NCBI RefSeq assembly: GCF_011250645.1
Contig: NZ_JAANNO010000005.1
Span: 1-64,000, forward strand
Source: Motilibacter aurantiacus
GTDB taxonomy: Bacteria > Actinomycetota > Actinomycetes > Motilibacterales > Motilibacteraceae
Direction: 5' to 3'
DNA length: 64,000 nt
Part shown: in pieces, positions 1 through 7,475 of the stretch
How the letters are laid out: the number at the start of each line of letters is the position of its first letter
How positions within the stretch are numbered: the stretch's first letter is position 1
Program-made: the position numbers and the translations under genes
The notes under the pieces: generated by a model
Told to the model about the DNA's origin: nothing
What the model saw: the letters and a program-made list of their open reading frames with translations, nothing else
Databases searched by the model: none

Positions 1-37
1 ATGAGCCCAGCGAGCTACCGAGCTGCTCCACCCCGCG
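1..37 (-). tRNA. Initiator tRNA-Met (CAT), 5' part only, cut by window edge
   Basis: These 37 bases are identical to positions 248-284, the anticodon-to-5'-end part of the complete initiator tRNA just downstream. The CAT anticodon lies at the very window edge (1-3, minus strand). The rest of the gene must lie to the left of the window, so this is a second tandem copy of the same tRNA in the same orientation. Confidence 0.85.
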
Positions 38-160
38 TCGGTGAGACCAGGATACCCGACCCGCGCAGCGGGGCCGCGCCGGACAGGCCCCTCGCGTCCG
101 GCCTGCCGCCCGCACTCGACCGCGAAGGGCGACGGGGGAGAGACATGCCCGGACAGCGAA

Positions 161-194
161 AGAGCCCCGGCCCTCTCGCGAGGGCCGAGGCTCT
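161..194 (-). terminator. Intrinsic terminator after the complete tRNA gene
   Basis: A 14-bp stem with one mismatch (161-175 with 180-194) and a 4-nt loop lies 13 bases beyond the tRNA 3' end in its direction of transcription. On the minus strand the stem runs into CTCTTTCGC, a short T run. It sits between the two tRNA copies, so each copy is probably transcribed separately. Confidence 0.7.
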
Positions 195-207
195 GACGGA
201 CTTGCAC

Positions 208-284
208 TGGTAGCGGGGGCAGGATTTGAACCTGCGACCTCTGGGTTATGAGCCCAGCGAGCTACCGAGCTGCTCCACCCCGCG
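208..284 (-). tRNA. Initiator tRNA-Met (fMet), anticodon CAT
   Basis: The reverse complement folds as a standard cloverleaf. Its 5' end is CGCGGGG and its 3' acceptor strand CCCCGCT, leaving the first base pair unpaired (C1 against U72), which is the initiator hallmark. The anticodon stem has three G-C pairs flanking the CAT loop (GGGCTCATAACCC), the second initiator hallmark. The T arm is GGTTCAAATCC, and the 3' CCA is encoded (TGG on the plus strand at 208-210). A sigma-70-type promoter lies just upstream. Confidence 0.97.
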
Positions 285-295
285 TCGGCTCTGCC

Positions 296-324
296 AGCAT
301 ACGTGCCCGTAGCCGGCAGGCCAA
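296..324 (-). promoter_or_regulatory. Promoter of the initiator tRNA
   Basis: On the minus strand TTGGCC (319-324) and TATGCT (296-301) are separated by exactly 17 bases and end about 12 bases before the tRNA 5' end. This fits a housekeeping promoter for a stable RNA. Confidence 0.65.
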
Positions 325-335
325 ATCCAGGTGAC

Positions 336-3300
336 CTACCGGGGCGCCGCCGTGCTGCCCGGCGTCGGAGCGGCAGCCGGGGAGGCCGCGGCCGTGGGTG
401 ACGCCGACGGGGTGGCGGCGCCGCCGTCGGCCGCCCCACCGCTCGCCCCCCTACGGTTCGACGCCGCGGTCGCCCGGTCGAGAGCGTCCTTCAGCCGCTG
501 CTGCGCCTGCCCGTAGGCCGTGAAGTCGCCGCGCTGCAGCGCCTCCTGGCCGGCCTGGTACGCCTCCTGCGCGTCGAGCAGCGCCTCCTCGAGCGTGGTG
601 CCTCCACCGCCGGTCGTGGGCGGCGGCGTCGTCGCCCCCGGTGCGGGCGTCTCCTCGGTCGGCGGCGTCGTGGTCGGCGGGGTGGCACCCCCGCTCCCCT
701 GGCGAAGCCGCTCCAGCTGTGCCAGCGCGTCGTCGAGCGTGCTCGCGTAGACGTTGCGGGTGCCGTCGGAGGCCAGCACGATCTGCAGCAGCGGGTACGT
801 CGTCCCGGTGCTCGCCCGCACGTACACCGGCTCCACGTAGACGAAGCCCGCGTTGTCCCCCGACCCGACCGGGAGCGTCAGCAGGTTGCCGTACTCCACC
901 CGGGAGGAGCCGCCGCGCCCTTGCAGCAGGGTGATGCGCTCGGCGATCTGCTGGTTCGAGGTCAACGCGTTCTGCGCCAGCTGCGGGCCGTTGATCTGCC
1001 CGGAGGTCGACGGCACCGCGAGGACGCGGATCTTGCCGTACTCGTCGGAGTTCGGGTCGCTGTTGACCGTCATGAAGGCGGTCAGGTTGTCCCGGCGGCC
1101 GATCGGCACGAACGTCGTCGTCAGCGAGAAGGCCTCGTCGGGCATGTCGCCGGTCTGCAGCGTCAGGTAGTACGGCGGCTGGACCTCGTTGTCGACGTTG
1201 CGCGTCGGGTCCTGCGGGATGCGCCAGAAGTCCGTGCTGCTGAAGAACGTGCGCGGGTCGTCGACGTGGTAGCGCGAGTACAGCTCCCGCTGGACCTTGA
1301 ACAGGTCCTCCGGGTAGCGGATGTGGTCGAGCAGCCCCTCGACCTCGCCGAGCGCGTCCCGGTCCTGCACGGTGCCGGGGAAGGCGCTCCGCCAGGCCTT
1401 GAGGATGGGGTCGTCCTCGTCCCAGGCGTAGAGGTTGACCTCGCCGGTGTAGGCGTCGACCGTCGCCTTCACCGAGTTGCGGATGTAGTTCACCCGCTGG
1501 TCGCTCTGGCGCGCGACGACGGTGGCCTCGGTCGCGTTGAGGATGTCGGCCGTCGCGCTGCCCAGCTCGGTGCGCGTGGAGTACGGGTAGGAGTTCGACG
1601 TCGTGTAGCCGTCGAGGATCCACATAATCTTGCCGTTGACGATCGCGGGGTAGGGGTTGCCGTCCACCGTCAGCCACGGCGCGACCTTCTCCACCCGGTG
1701 GCGCGGCTGCCGGTCGTACAGGATCCGGGACTCTGAGTTGACCCGGTTCGACAGCAGCAGGTTGGTGTCGCGGTACTTCAGGGCGTACATCGACCGGTTG
1801 AGGAACGAGCCGATGCTCACGCCGCCGCCGCCGGCGTAGGTGTTGCGCGACCGGTCGTCCTCCGGGTTGTCGACCTCGTAGGGCGCGCTGCCCTCCGGTG
1901 CGCCGACGATGGAGTACGTCGGGGACTTCTCCCCGAAGTAGACCCGCGGCTCGTCGATCTGCAGTGCCCCGGAGCGCAGGAAGGCGGGCTCGCCGTTGGT
2001 CGTGGGCGTGTCGCTGGGTGCCGCCACGAACCCGTAGCCGTGGGTGTAGACGGTCCGCTCGTTGGTCCAGTTGCGCTGCCCCGCGTCGAGCTTGGAGGTG
2101 TCGATCTCGCGCACGGCGACGACGGTCTCGACCTGCTCGCCGTCGATGTCGTAGCGGTCGACGTCCAGCGGGCTGGCGAACTCGTACCACGCCTTGTCCT
2201 GCTCGCGGGCGGTGAACGTGTCCGAGACGACCAGCGGGTCGATCAGCCGGGCGTTCTCCACGGTCGGCGAGTCCTGCGGGACCTGCGCCCCGGCGGTGGC
2301 GTTGAACGGGGTCCGGTCGACGTCCTCGAGCTGGTAGGCCTGCCGGGTCTGGGCGATGTTGCGCTCGATCTGCGCGGCCTCCCGGTCGGCCTCGCTCGGC
2401 TTCACCCGGAACTGCTGGAACAGCGCCGGGACCAGGCCGCCGATGAGGACGGCCGCGATGACGAGCGTGCCGACGCCGAGGCCGGGCAGCACCCAGGTCC
2501 GCCGGGCGATGTTGGCGAAGCAGAGCACCGCGCAGATCACGGCCACCCAGGCGAGGATCGTCTTGGCCGGCAGCAGCGCGTTGATGTCCGTGTAGGTCAT
2601 GCCGGTGAGCTCGGCCCGCCCGACCCGGGCGTCGCGGATCTCCAGCGAGTAGCGGTCGAGGAAGTAGGCGACCGCCTTGAGCAGCACGAACACGCCGAGC
2701 AGCACGCTCACGTGGACCCGCGCGCCGGTCGTCGTGCGGTCACCGACGCCCTGCAGCCGGATCGCGCCGTAGAGGTAGAGCACCGCGACGGAGACGAGCA
2801 GGCTGATGAACGTCAGTGCGAACCCGAAGCCGAGCAGGAACCGGTACCACGGCAGGTCGAAGGTGAAGAACGAGACGTCCATCCCGAACTGCGGGTCGGA
2901 GGTGCCGAACGACCCTCCGTAGCGCCACAGCATGAACGTCTTCCACTCCCCGGCGGCCGCCCCGCCGGCGAGCAGGCCCAGCAGCACCGACAGCCCGACG
3001 ACGAGCGGGCGGCGGTAGGGCTCGATGCCCATCCGGTAGCGGTCCAGGCTCTGCTGCTCCTGGGAGGTCGCGACGTACGACGGCCGCGCACGGTGGGCCA
3101 GCACGGCGTTGAGCAGCACCGCGCCGGACATGAGCGCGCCGAAGACGACGAAGAGCACGATGCTCGTGCCGAGGCGTCGGTTGTAGACGCCCGAGGCGTC
3201 GACCGAGCGGAACCAGAGCAGCTCGGTGTAGTACGCCGTGAACACGGCGAAGGCGAGCGCCAGCGCGGCCAGGATGGCCAGCGTCGGCAGCAGCACCCGC

Positions 3301-3365
3301 CCCCGGCGTCGCGACAGGGGAAGGCGGGGCGTACGCCCCGGGTCACGCGGCATCGAGAAGCTCAC
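336..3365 (-). CDS. UPF0182 family large membrane protein
   Basis: This 1009-residue protein has the layout of the actinobacterial UPF0182 (COG1615) family, represented by Rv3193c in Mycobacterium tuberculosis. The first third holds about seven hydrophobic segments; the first covers roughly residues 25-47 and follows an Arg-rich cytoplasmic start. A long extracytoplasmic region follows. The last 110 residues are a Pro/Thr/Gly/Ala-rich tail with a short Gln/Ala-rich helical stretch (near EALLDAQEAYQAGQEAL). The start is GTG at 3365; an ATG four codons later is possible, and neither has a clear Shine-Dalgarno. It is divergent from the PPA1309 gene. The molecular function of the family is not established. 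Confidence 0.93.
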   Translation of the reverse strand: MSFSMPRDPGRTPRLPLSRRRGRVLLPTLAILAALALAFAVFTAYYTELLWFRSVDASGVYNRRLGTSIVLFVVFGALMSGAVLLNAVLAHRARPSYVATSQEQQSLDRYRMGIEPYRRPLVVGLSVLLGLLAGGAAAGEWKTFMLWRYGGSFGTSDPQFGMDVSFFTFDLPWYRFLLGFGFALTFISLLVSVAVLYLYGAIRLQGVGDRTTTGARVHVSVLLGVFVLLKAVAYFLDRYSLEIRDARVGRAELTGMTYTDINALLPAKTILAWVAVICAVLCFANIARRTWVLPGLGVGTLVIAAVLIGGLVPALFQQFRVKPSEADREAAQIERNIAQTRQAYQLEDVDRTPFNATAGAQVPQDSPTVENARLIDPLVVSDTFTAREQDKAWYEFASPLDVDRYDIDGEQVETVVAVREIDTSKLDAGQRNWTNERTVYTHGYGFVAAPSDTPTTNGEPAFLRSGALQIDEPRVYFGEKSPTYSIVGAPEGSAPYEVDNPEDDRSRNTYAGGGGVSIGSFLNRSMYALKYRDTNLLLSNRVNSESRILYDRQPRHRVEKVAPWLTVDGNPYPAIVNGKIMWILDGYTTSNSYPYSTRTELGSATADILNATEATVVARQSDQRVNYIRNSVKATVDAYTGEVNLYAWDEDDPILKAWRSAFPGTVQDRDALGEVEGLLDHIRYPEDLFKVQRELYSRYHVDDPRTFFSSTDFWRIPQDPTRNVDNEVQPPYYLTLQTGDMPDEAFSLTTTFVPIGRRDNLTAFMTVNSDPNSDEYGKIRVLAVPSTSGQINGPQLAQNALTSNQQIAERITLLQGRGGSSRVEYGNLLTLPVGSGDNAGFVYVEPVYVRASTGTTYPLLQIVLASDGTRNVYASTLDDALAQLERLRQGSGGATPPTTTPPTEETPAPGATTPPPTTGGGGTTLEEALLDAQEAYQAGQEALQRGDFTAYGQAQQRLKDALDRATAASNRRGASGGAADGGAATPSASPTAAASPAAAPTPGSTAAPR

Positions 3366-3526
3366 GAAGGCAACACCTAGGGTCGCAGGTCGGGGTTCGC
3401 CGGGCCTGCGGCCAGGCGCCTGTTCCGGCTCAACTTACGCCAGGGACGCCGGAGTTCCCGTCCCAGCGCGGCGGGAGGGCGCCCGCCGGCCTACGGGTTG
3501 GGGGCCGCGGGTGCCAGGATGAGCCG

Positions 3527-4066
3527 ATGGTCGAGAGCCCGGCGCCGCCCCCCACGCCCCCCACGCCGCTCGCCGAGGTCGTCGCGGAGGTCGAGCGGCA
3601 CGCGGCCGCAGCCGGCTGGGACCGCCCGCCGCGGCTGTACGCCCTGGTCCCCACCGCCGCGCTGCTGGCCCGTGAGCCCGCGCTCGCGGCCGCCCTGGGC
3701 GACCCCGCTCCGGGCGCGCTCACGCCCGTGGAGCAGGAGGAGCTGCCGAAGCACGCCACGCTCGAGGAGCTGCTCGCCGGCATCGCCTGGCCCGCCGACG
3801 TCGCCGGGACGGCCCTCGTCGTCGAGCGCCTCGTGCTTCCCCCGGAGGCCGAGCAGGGGATGCCGGCCGACGAGCAGGAGGCGCTGGAGTGGCTGGCGGC
3901 GCACCCGCAGCGGCAGGAGGTGCGCGTCGCGGTCGGGGTGCTGCGCGGCGGCGAGCGCTCGTGCGCCCTGCGCATGCGCGCGCACGACGACGACCTGGCC
4001 GTGCTGCGCGGGCCGGACCTGCTGCCCGGGCTGGCCGACGCGCTGGCCGCGACCCTCGCCGAGTGA
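3527..4066 (+). CDS. PPA1309 family protein
   Basis: This 179-residue soluble protein matches a small actinobacterial family named PPA1309, usually found between UPF0182 and the PDZ protease, as here. The N-terminus is Pro-rich, and the body alternates Ala/Leu helices with a conserved-looking TALVVERLVLPPEAE segment. No catalytic motif is visible. The ATG at 3527 is preceded by CAGGAT and 6 bases, resembling the leaderless promoters of this window. It converges on the PDZ protease gene with a 21-bp gap. Function unknown. Confidence 0.85.
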   Translation: MVESPAPPPTPPTPLAEVVAEVERHAAAAGWDRPPRLYALVPTAALLAREPALAAALGDPAPGALTPVEQEELPKHATLEELLAGIAWPADVAGTALVVERLVLPPEAEQGMPADEQEALEWLAAHPQRQEVRVAVGVLRGGERSCALRMRAHDDDLAVLRGPDLLPGLADALAATLAE

Positions 4067-4087
4067 CCTTCGGCCCCTGCCCGGCCG

Positions 4088-5278
4088 TCAGGAGCAGGAG
4101 GGCAGCCCGGCGATCTGCTCGGCGTCGCCGCCGCGCAGCGTGTCCAGCGCGCTGACCGCCTCGGTCAGCGTGCCCACCTTGACCACCCGCAGCCCGTCCG
4201 GGACCGCCCCGCGGGTCTCCTCGCAGTTGTCCGCCGGGGCGAGGAAGACGCTGGCGCCGGCCCGCTTCGCGCCGACGAGCTTCTGCTTGATGCCGCCGAT
4301 GGGGCCGACCGCGCCCTCCTCGGAGATCGTGCCGGTGCCGGCCACGAAGGCCCCGCCGGTCAGCTCCCCGGGCGTGAGCTTGTCGATCAGCCCGAGGGCG
4401 AACATCATCCCGGCGCTCGGGCCGCCGACGTCCTCGAGCTTGATCTCGACCTTCAGCGGCGGGCGGACCCGGGCCGACGGTGTCACCCCGATCACGGCGC
4501 GCCCGTTGCCCCCGTCGGCCGTCGTCATGGTCAGGCGCAGCTGCTTGTCGCCCCGCTCGACCGTCACCGACACCCGGTCGCCCGGCTGGTGCGCGGAGAT
4601 CGCGTCCCTGACCGCCTGCGGGTCGGCGACCGCCTTGCCGTCCACGGCGACGATCACGTCCCCGGCCCGCACGACGCCCTCGGCGGGCGCGTCCTTGACG
4701 ACCGCCTGCACGACCACGTCCATGGGGATGCGCAGGTGGTGCAGCGCCGCGGTCGTGGCGCTGCTCTGCGACGCGGCCATCTCCTCGGCGTTGATCTGGC
4801 GGGCCTGCTCGCGGGTCTGGCCCTCGGGGTAGACGCTGTCGCGCGGCACGACCGCGTCCGCCGGGTCGAGCCAGCCGCGCACGGCGTCGAAGAGGCCCAT
4901 GCGGCTGCCAGGGCCCCCGCGGACGGACACGGTCAGCAGCTGCAGGTGGCCGGAGGTCGGGTACGTCTGCCGACCGGAGACGCTGATGACCTCGCCGGCC
5001 CCCTCGACCGAGCCCAGGGTGTTGCTGGTCGGGCCGGGCATGAGGACGACGTACGGCACCGGCAGCAGCGCGGCGATCGCCGTCAGCAGCACGACGAGGA
5101 CCGCTGCGAGCGTGAGCGTGGTCGCCCGGCGGCCCAGGCCGAGCAGCCGCGCCGCCGCCCCCCGCCCGGTGCCCTGCGGGCCGTGGGCGTCCATCGCCCG
5201 CGGCTGGCCGCTGCTCGCCTGCGGCTCCGCGCCCGCCGGCGCGGGAAGCTGCCCCTGCGGGCGGTCGTCGGGGCTCAC
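4088..5278 (-). CDS. PDZ domain plus Lon-type (S16) serine protease, membrane anchored
   Basis: The protein has 396 residues. A single membrane segment covers residues about 52-80, after a Pro/Gln-rich cytoplasmic start. A PDZ domain lies around 185-250 (GVVRAGDVIVAVDGK). The C-terminal Lon-like domain carries the Ser/Lys dyad: Ser288 in GGPSAGMMF and Lys333 in GGIKQKLVGAKRAG. The architecture matches YlbL-type proteases and Rv3194c. The active site should face the outside, so it probably degrades or processes envelope proteins; substrates are unknown. The start is GTG at 5278. It lies 46 bp downstream of a small membrane-protein gene on the same strand and may share its transcript. Confidence 0.93.
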   Translation of the reverse strand: MSPDDRPQGQLPAPAGAEPQASSGQPRAMDAHGPQGTGRGAAARLLGLGRRATTLTLAAVLVVLLTAIAALLPVPYVVLMPGPTSNTLGSVEGAGEVISVSGRQTYPTSGHLQLLTVSVRGGPGSRMGLFDAVRGWLDPADAVVPRDSVYPEGQTREQARQINAEEMAASQSSATTAALHHLRIPMDVVVQAVVKDAPAEGVVRAGDVIVAVDGKAVADPQAVRDAISAHQPGDRVSVTVERGDKQLRLTMTTADGGNGRAVIGVTPSARVRPPLKVEIKLEDVGGPSAGMMFALGLIDKLTPGELTGGAFVAGTGTISEEGAVGPIGGIKQKLVGAKRAGASVFLAPADNCEETRGAVPDGLRVVKVGTLTEAVSALDTLRGGDAEQIAGLPSCS

Positions 5279-5324
5279 CGGGCAGGCCGATCGTCGGTGA
5301 CGCGGGCCCGGGTCGGGCGCGTCC

Positions 5325-5543
5325 TCATCGGGCGCGGCCCCCCTCGGGCTGGTCGTCCGGCCCGGCCTGCTCCTCGACGCGGCCGGCCCGCGCGGCCGAG
5401 TCCAGCGCCGCGGTGAACCGGCGATAGCCCTCGACCGTGTCGTGGGCGTCGGCCGGCGGCCGGGTGCGCCCCGCCCAGGCGACCCAGGCGATCGCGAGCA
5501 CCACCGCGACCACGGGGATCGCCAGCCAGGCGAGCTGGTTCAC
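5325..5543 (-). CDS. Small single-pass membrane protein
   Basis: This 72-residue protein has an N-terminal hydrophobic segment (residues 3-24, LAWLAIPVVAVVLAIAWVAWA) followed by an Arg-containing, hydrophilic tail. The GTG start at 5543 has AGGAGA nine bases upstream. It sits between moaE and the PDZ protease on the same strand, so it is probably part of one transcription unit. I recognise no family and assign no function. Confidence 0.7.
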   Translation of the reverse strand: MNQLAWLAIPVVAVVLAIAWVAWAGRTRPPADAHDTVEGYRRFTAALDSAARAGRVEEQAGPDDQPEGGRAR

Positions 5544-5670
5544 GTTCGCAACTCTCCTGAACGGGTTCTGGGCCTCGCGCCGCGACGGTGGGGACCGCGA
5601 CGGTCTGCTGCCCCGGCGTACGACCAGGGTAACGACGTGCCCCGTGAGCGGCGTTCCGGCGCGTAGCCGC

Positions 5671-6165
5671 TCAGGGCGAGCCGACCCACTCCTCCCCGCC
5701 GTCGGCGAAGAGCTGGTGCTTCCAGATCGGCGCCCGGGCCTTCAGCTCGTCGATCAGCCGCGCGCAGGCCGCGAAGGCCTGCTGGCGGTGGGCCGCCGCC
5801 ACCGCCGCGACGACGGCGAGGTCGCCCAGGACGAGGTCGCCCTGCCGGTGCACGACCGCGACGGCGCGCACCCCCTCGACCGCGGCGGCCTCCGCCGCCA
5901 CCTCGCGCAGGGCCTGCTCGGCGCTGGGGTGCGCGGAGTAGCCGAGGCCGGTGACCGCGCGCCCGCCGTCGGTGTCGCGGACGGCCCCGAGGAACGTGAC
6001 GATGCCGCCGGCGCCCGGGGAGGCCACCGCGGCGAGGACCTCGTCCACGGACAGCGCCGTGTCGCGCACGGCGACCAGGCGGACCTCCCCCGCCGGCCCG
6101 GAGCCTGCGGTCGGCGCCGGCGGTGCGGCGGGTGCGGCCGGTACGGAGTGCGGGCCTTCGGTCAT
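5671..6165 (-). CDS. moaE: Molybdopterin synthase catalytic subunit MoaE
   Basis: The protein has 164 residues. MoaE is the large subunit of molybdopterin synthase, which inserts two sulfurs into precursor Z using thiocarboxylated MoaD. Diagnostic stretches are GGIVTFLGAVRD, the HRQGDLVLGD segment, and the active-site region LKARAPIWKHQLFADG near the C-terminus, whose lysines bind substrate. About 30 low-complexity Ala/Pro/Gly residues precede the fold. ATG at 6165 follows AGGAGG at good spacing and overlaps the stop of the upstream SDR gene (TGATG), so the two are translationally coupled. No moaD lies in the window. moeZ at 36.9 kb supplies activation or sulfur-transfer chemistry in related pathways. 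Confidence 0.93.
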   Translation of the reverse strand: MTEGPHSVPAAPAAPPAPTAGSGPAGEVRLVAVRDTALSVDEVLAAVASPGAGGIVTFLGAVRDTDGGRAVTGLGYSAHPSAEQALREVAAEAAAVEGVRAVAVVHRQGDLVLGDLAVVAAVAAAHRQQAFAACARLIDELKARAPIWKHQLFADGGEEWVGSP

Positions 6166-7343
6166 CAACGCCTCCTGCGCCGCGCGCGGCGTACCAGTGC
6201 CGCCGTGCCCACGACGGCGACGGCCGCGCCGGCGGCCCCGATGGTCGCGTCCCGCCGCCCGGACCGCCGGCCCGCGCCCTCGGCCGCCTGTGCCAGCAGC
6301 TGGCCGAGCGCGGTCTCGTTGTCCCAGGCCGGCCGCCACCCCGCCGCCCGCAGCCGGGTCGACGGGACGACCCAGGGGTGCACGACGTAGGCCAGGTCGG
6401 ACGCGGACTCGTGCACCACCCCGATCCGGTGCAGCCGCTCCGCGGTCCCGAACGCCAGCGTCGAGGGCAGCTCGATCCGCCGGATGCCGGACAGCTGCTC
6501 GACCCGCTCCTGCTCCAGCCAGCCCTCGCACCCGACCGTGACCGCACCCGACACGGCGCCGAGCGCGGCCAGCACGAGCGCCGACGCCAGGTCGTCCACG
6601 TGGCAGAACTGCCAGCGGGGGCGGGTTCCGCGCACGACGAGCAGGCGCGGCGCCTCGAAGTGGCGGGTCAGGGCACTCTCCAGCCCGGGCCCGACGAGCG
6701 GCGCGGGGCGCAGGACGGTCACCTCCAGCGAGGGCCGGGCCGCCCGGGACCGCTCGGCGAGCGCCTCCACCTCGAGCAGGTCCCGCACGGTCGCCGAGTC
6801 GGGCATCGCCCGCAGCGGCGCGTCCTCGTCGAGGGGCACGGGGTTGTCCGGCAGGGCGCCGTAGACGAGCGCCGACGTGACGAGCACGACCCGGCGTACG
6901 CCCGCCGCGGCCGCCGCCGTGAGCACGGCCGCGGCGGCGCGGGCGTAGTCGCGGTGCGGTGCCTGTGGCCGGCCGTCGGAGCCGTCCGGCTCCTCCCCGG
7001 CCACGACGGGCTCCGGCTGCAGCGCGACGACGACGTCGACGCCGGTCAGCGCCCCGAGCAGGGAGGGGCTGCTGACGTCGACGAGCCGCCAGTCGGCCGC
7101 CGCAGTGCCTGCGGCGCCGCCCGCAGCCGTCGTGCCGTCCGTGGCTGCGGTGCCGTCGCCGCCGGCGTCCCCGGCACCCCCCGGGCGCTCGTCGAGCGCG
7201 ACCACCGCGCCGACGTCCGGACGGGCGAGGAGCAGCTCGGTGACCAGGCTGCCGACCCCGGAAGCGGCGCCGGTGACCGCGACGGTCGGCCCCGGCCGCG
7301 TGCCCGCGGTGCGCCCTGGGCGAACTGCCGCCCCGCCGGTCAC
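6165..7343 (-). CDS. NAD-dependent epimerase/SDR family protein
   Basis: This 392-residue extended SDR-type protein has a Rossmann motif TGAASGVGS near residue 20, an Asp of the second strand (DERPGG), and a VTSALVYGALPDN segment at the catalytic-tyrosine position. A YxxxK motif is not clean, so catalysis is uncertain. The C-terminus ends in a hydrophobic stretch and a poly-Arg tail, suggesting membrane association. An open frame continues upstream, but its composition is shadow-like; I chose GTG at 7343, where the Rossmann fold begins properly. It is coupled to moaE by overlapping stop and start codons. Substrate unknown. Confidence 0.8.
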   Translation of the reverse strand: MTGGAAVRPGRTAGTRPGPTVAVTGAASGVGSLVTELLLARPDVGAVVALDERPGGAGDAGGDGTAATDGTTAAGGAAGTAAADWRLVDVSSPSLLGALTGVDVVVALQPEPVVAGEEPDGSDGRPQAPHRDYARAAAAVLTAAAAAGVRRVVLVTSALVYGALPDNPVPLDEDAPLRAMPDSATVRDLLEVEALAERSRAARPSLEVTVLRPAPLVGPGLESALTRHFEAPRLLVVRGTRPRWQFCHVDDLASALVLAALGAVSGAVTVGCEGWLEQERVEQLSGIRRIELPSTLAFGTAERLHRIGVVHESASDLAYVVHPWVVPSTRLRAAGWRPAWDNETALGQLLAQAAEGAGRRSGRRDATIGAAGAAVAVVGTAALVRRARRRRR

Positions 7344-7397
7344 GTCTGCCCGTCTCGGGGGCGCACGGCGCCGGGCCCCGCGGATACGGTGGGGGCC

Positions 7398-7475
7398 ATG
7401 AGCAAGGCCGCGGCGTTCATCGCCCACATCCTGCCAAGCGACCGTCCGGGCGTCGTCGGCCCGGCCTCGCGATGA
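7398..7475 (+). CDS. Putative leaderless 25-residue upstream ORF coupled to the metalloprotease
   Basis: ATG at 7398 lies exactly 7 bases after TACGGT (7385-7390), the spacing seen at other leaderless starts here. The frame encodes 25 residues beginning MSKAAAFIAHILPSD and its TGA overlaps the ATG of the DUF2342 metalloprotease (ATGA at 7472-7475). The metalloprotease start itself has no Shine-Dalgarno. Translation of this leader ORF could therefore deliver ribosomes to the main gene. A peptide product is not proven; the alternative is that transcription starts here and the ORF is incidental. Confidence 0.5.
   Translation: MSKAAAFIAHILPSDRPGVVGPASR

Noticed and set aside
1-213. 70-codon plus-strand ORF at the window start
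   Set aside because: It runs antisense through the truncated tRNA and the terminator and has no protein-like features.
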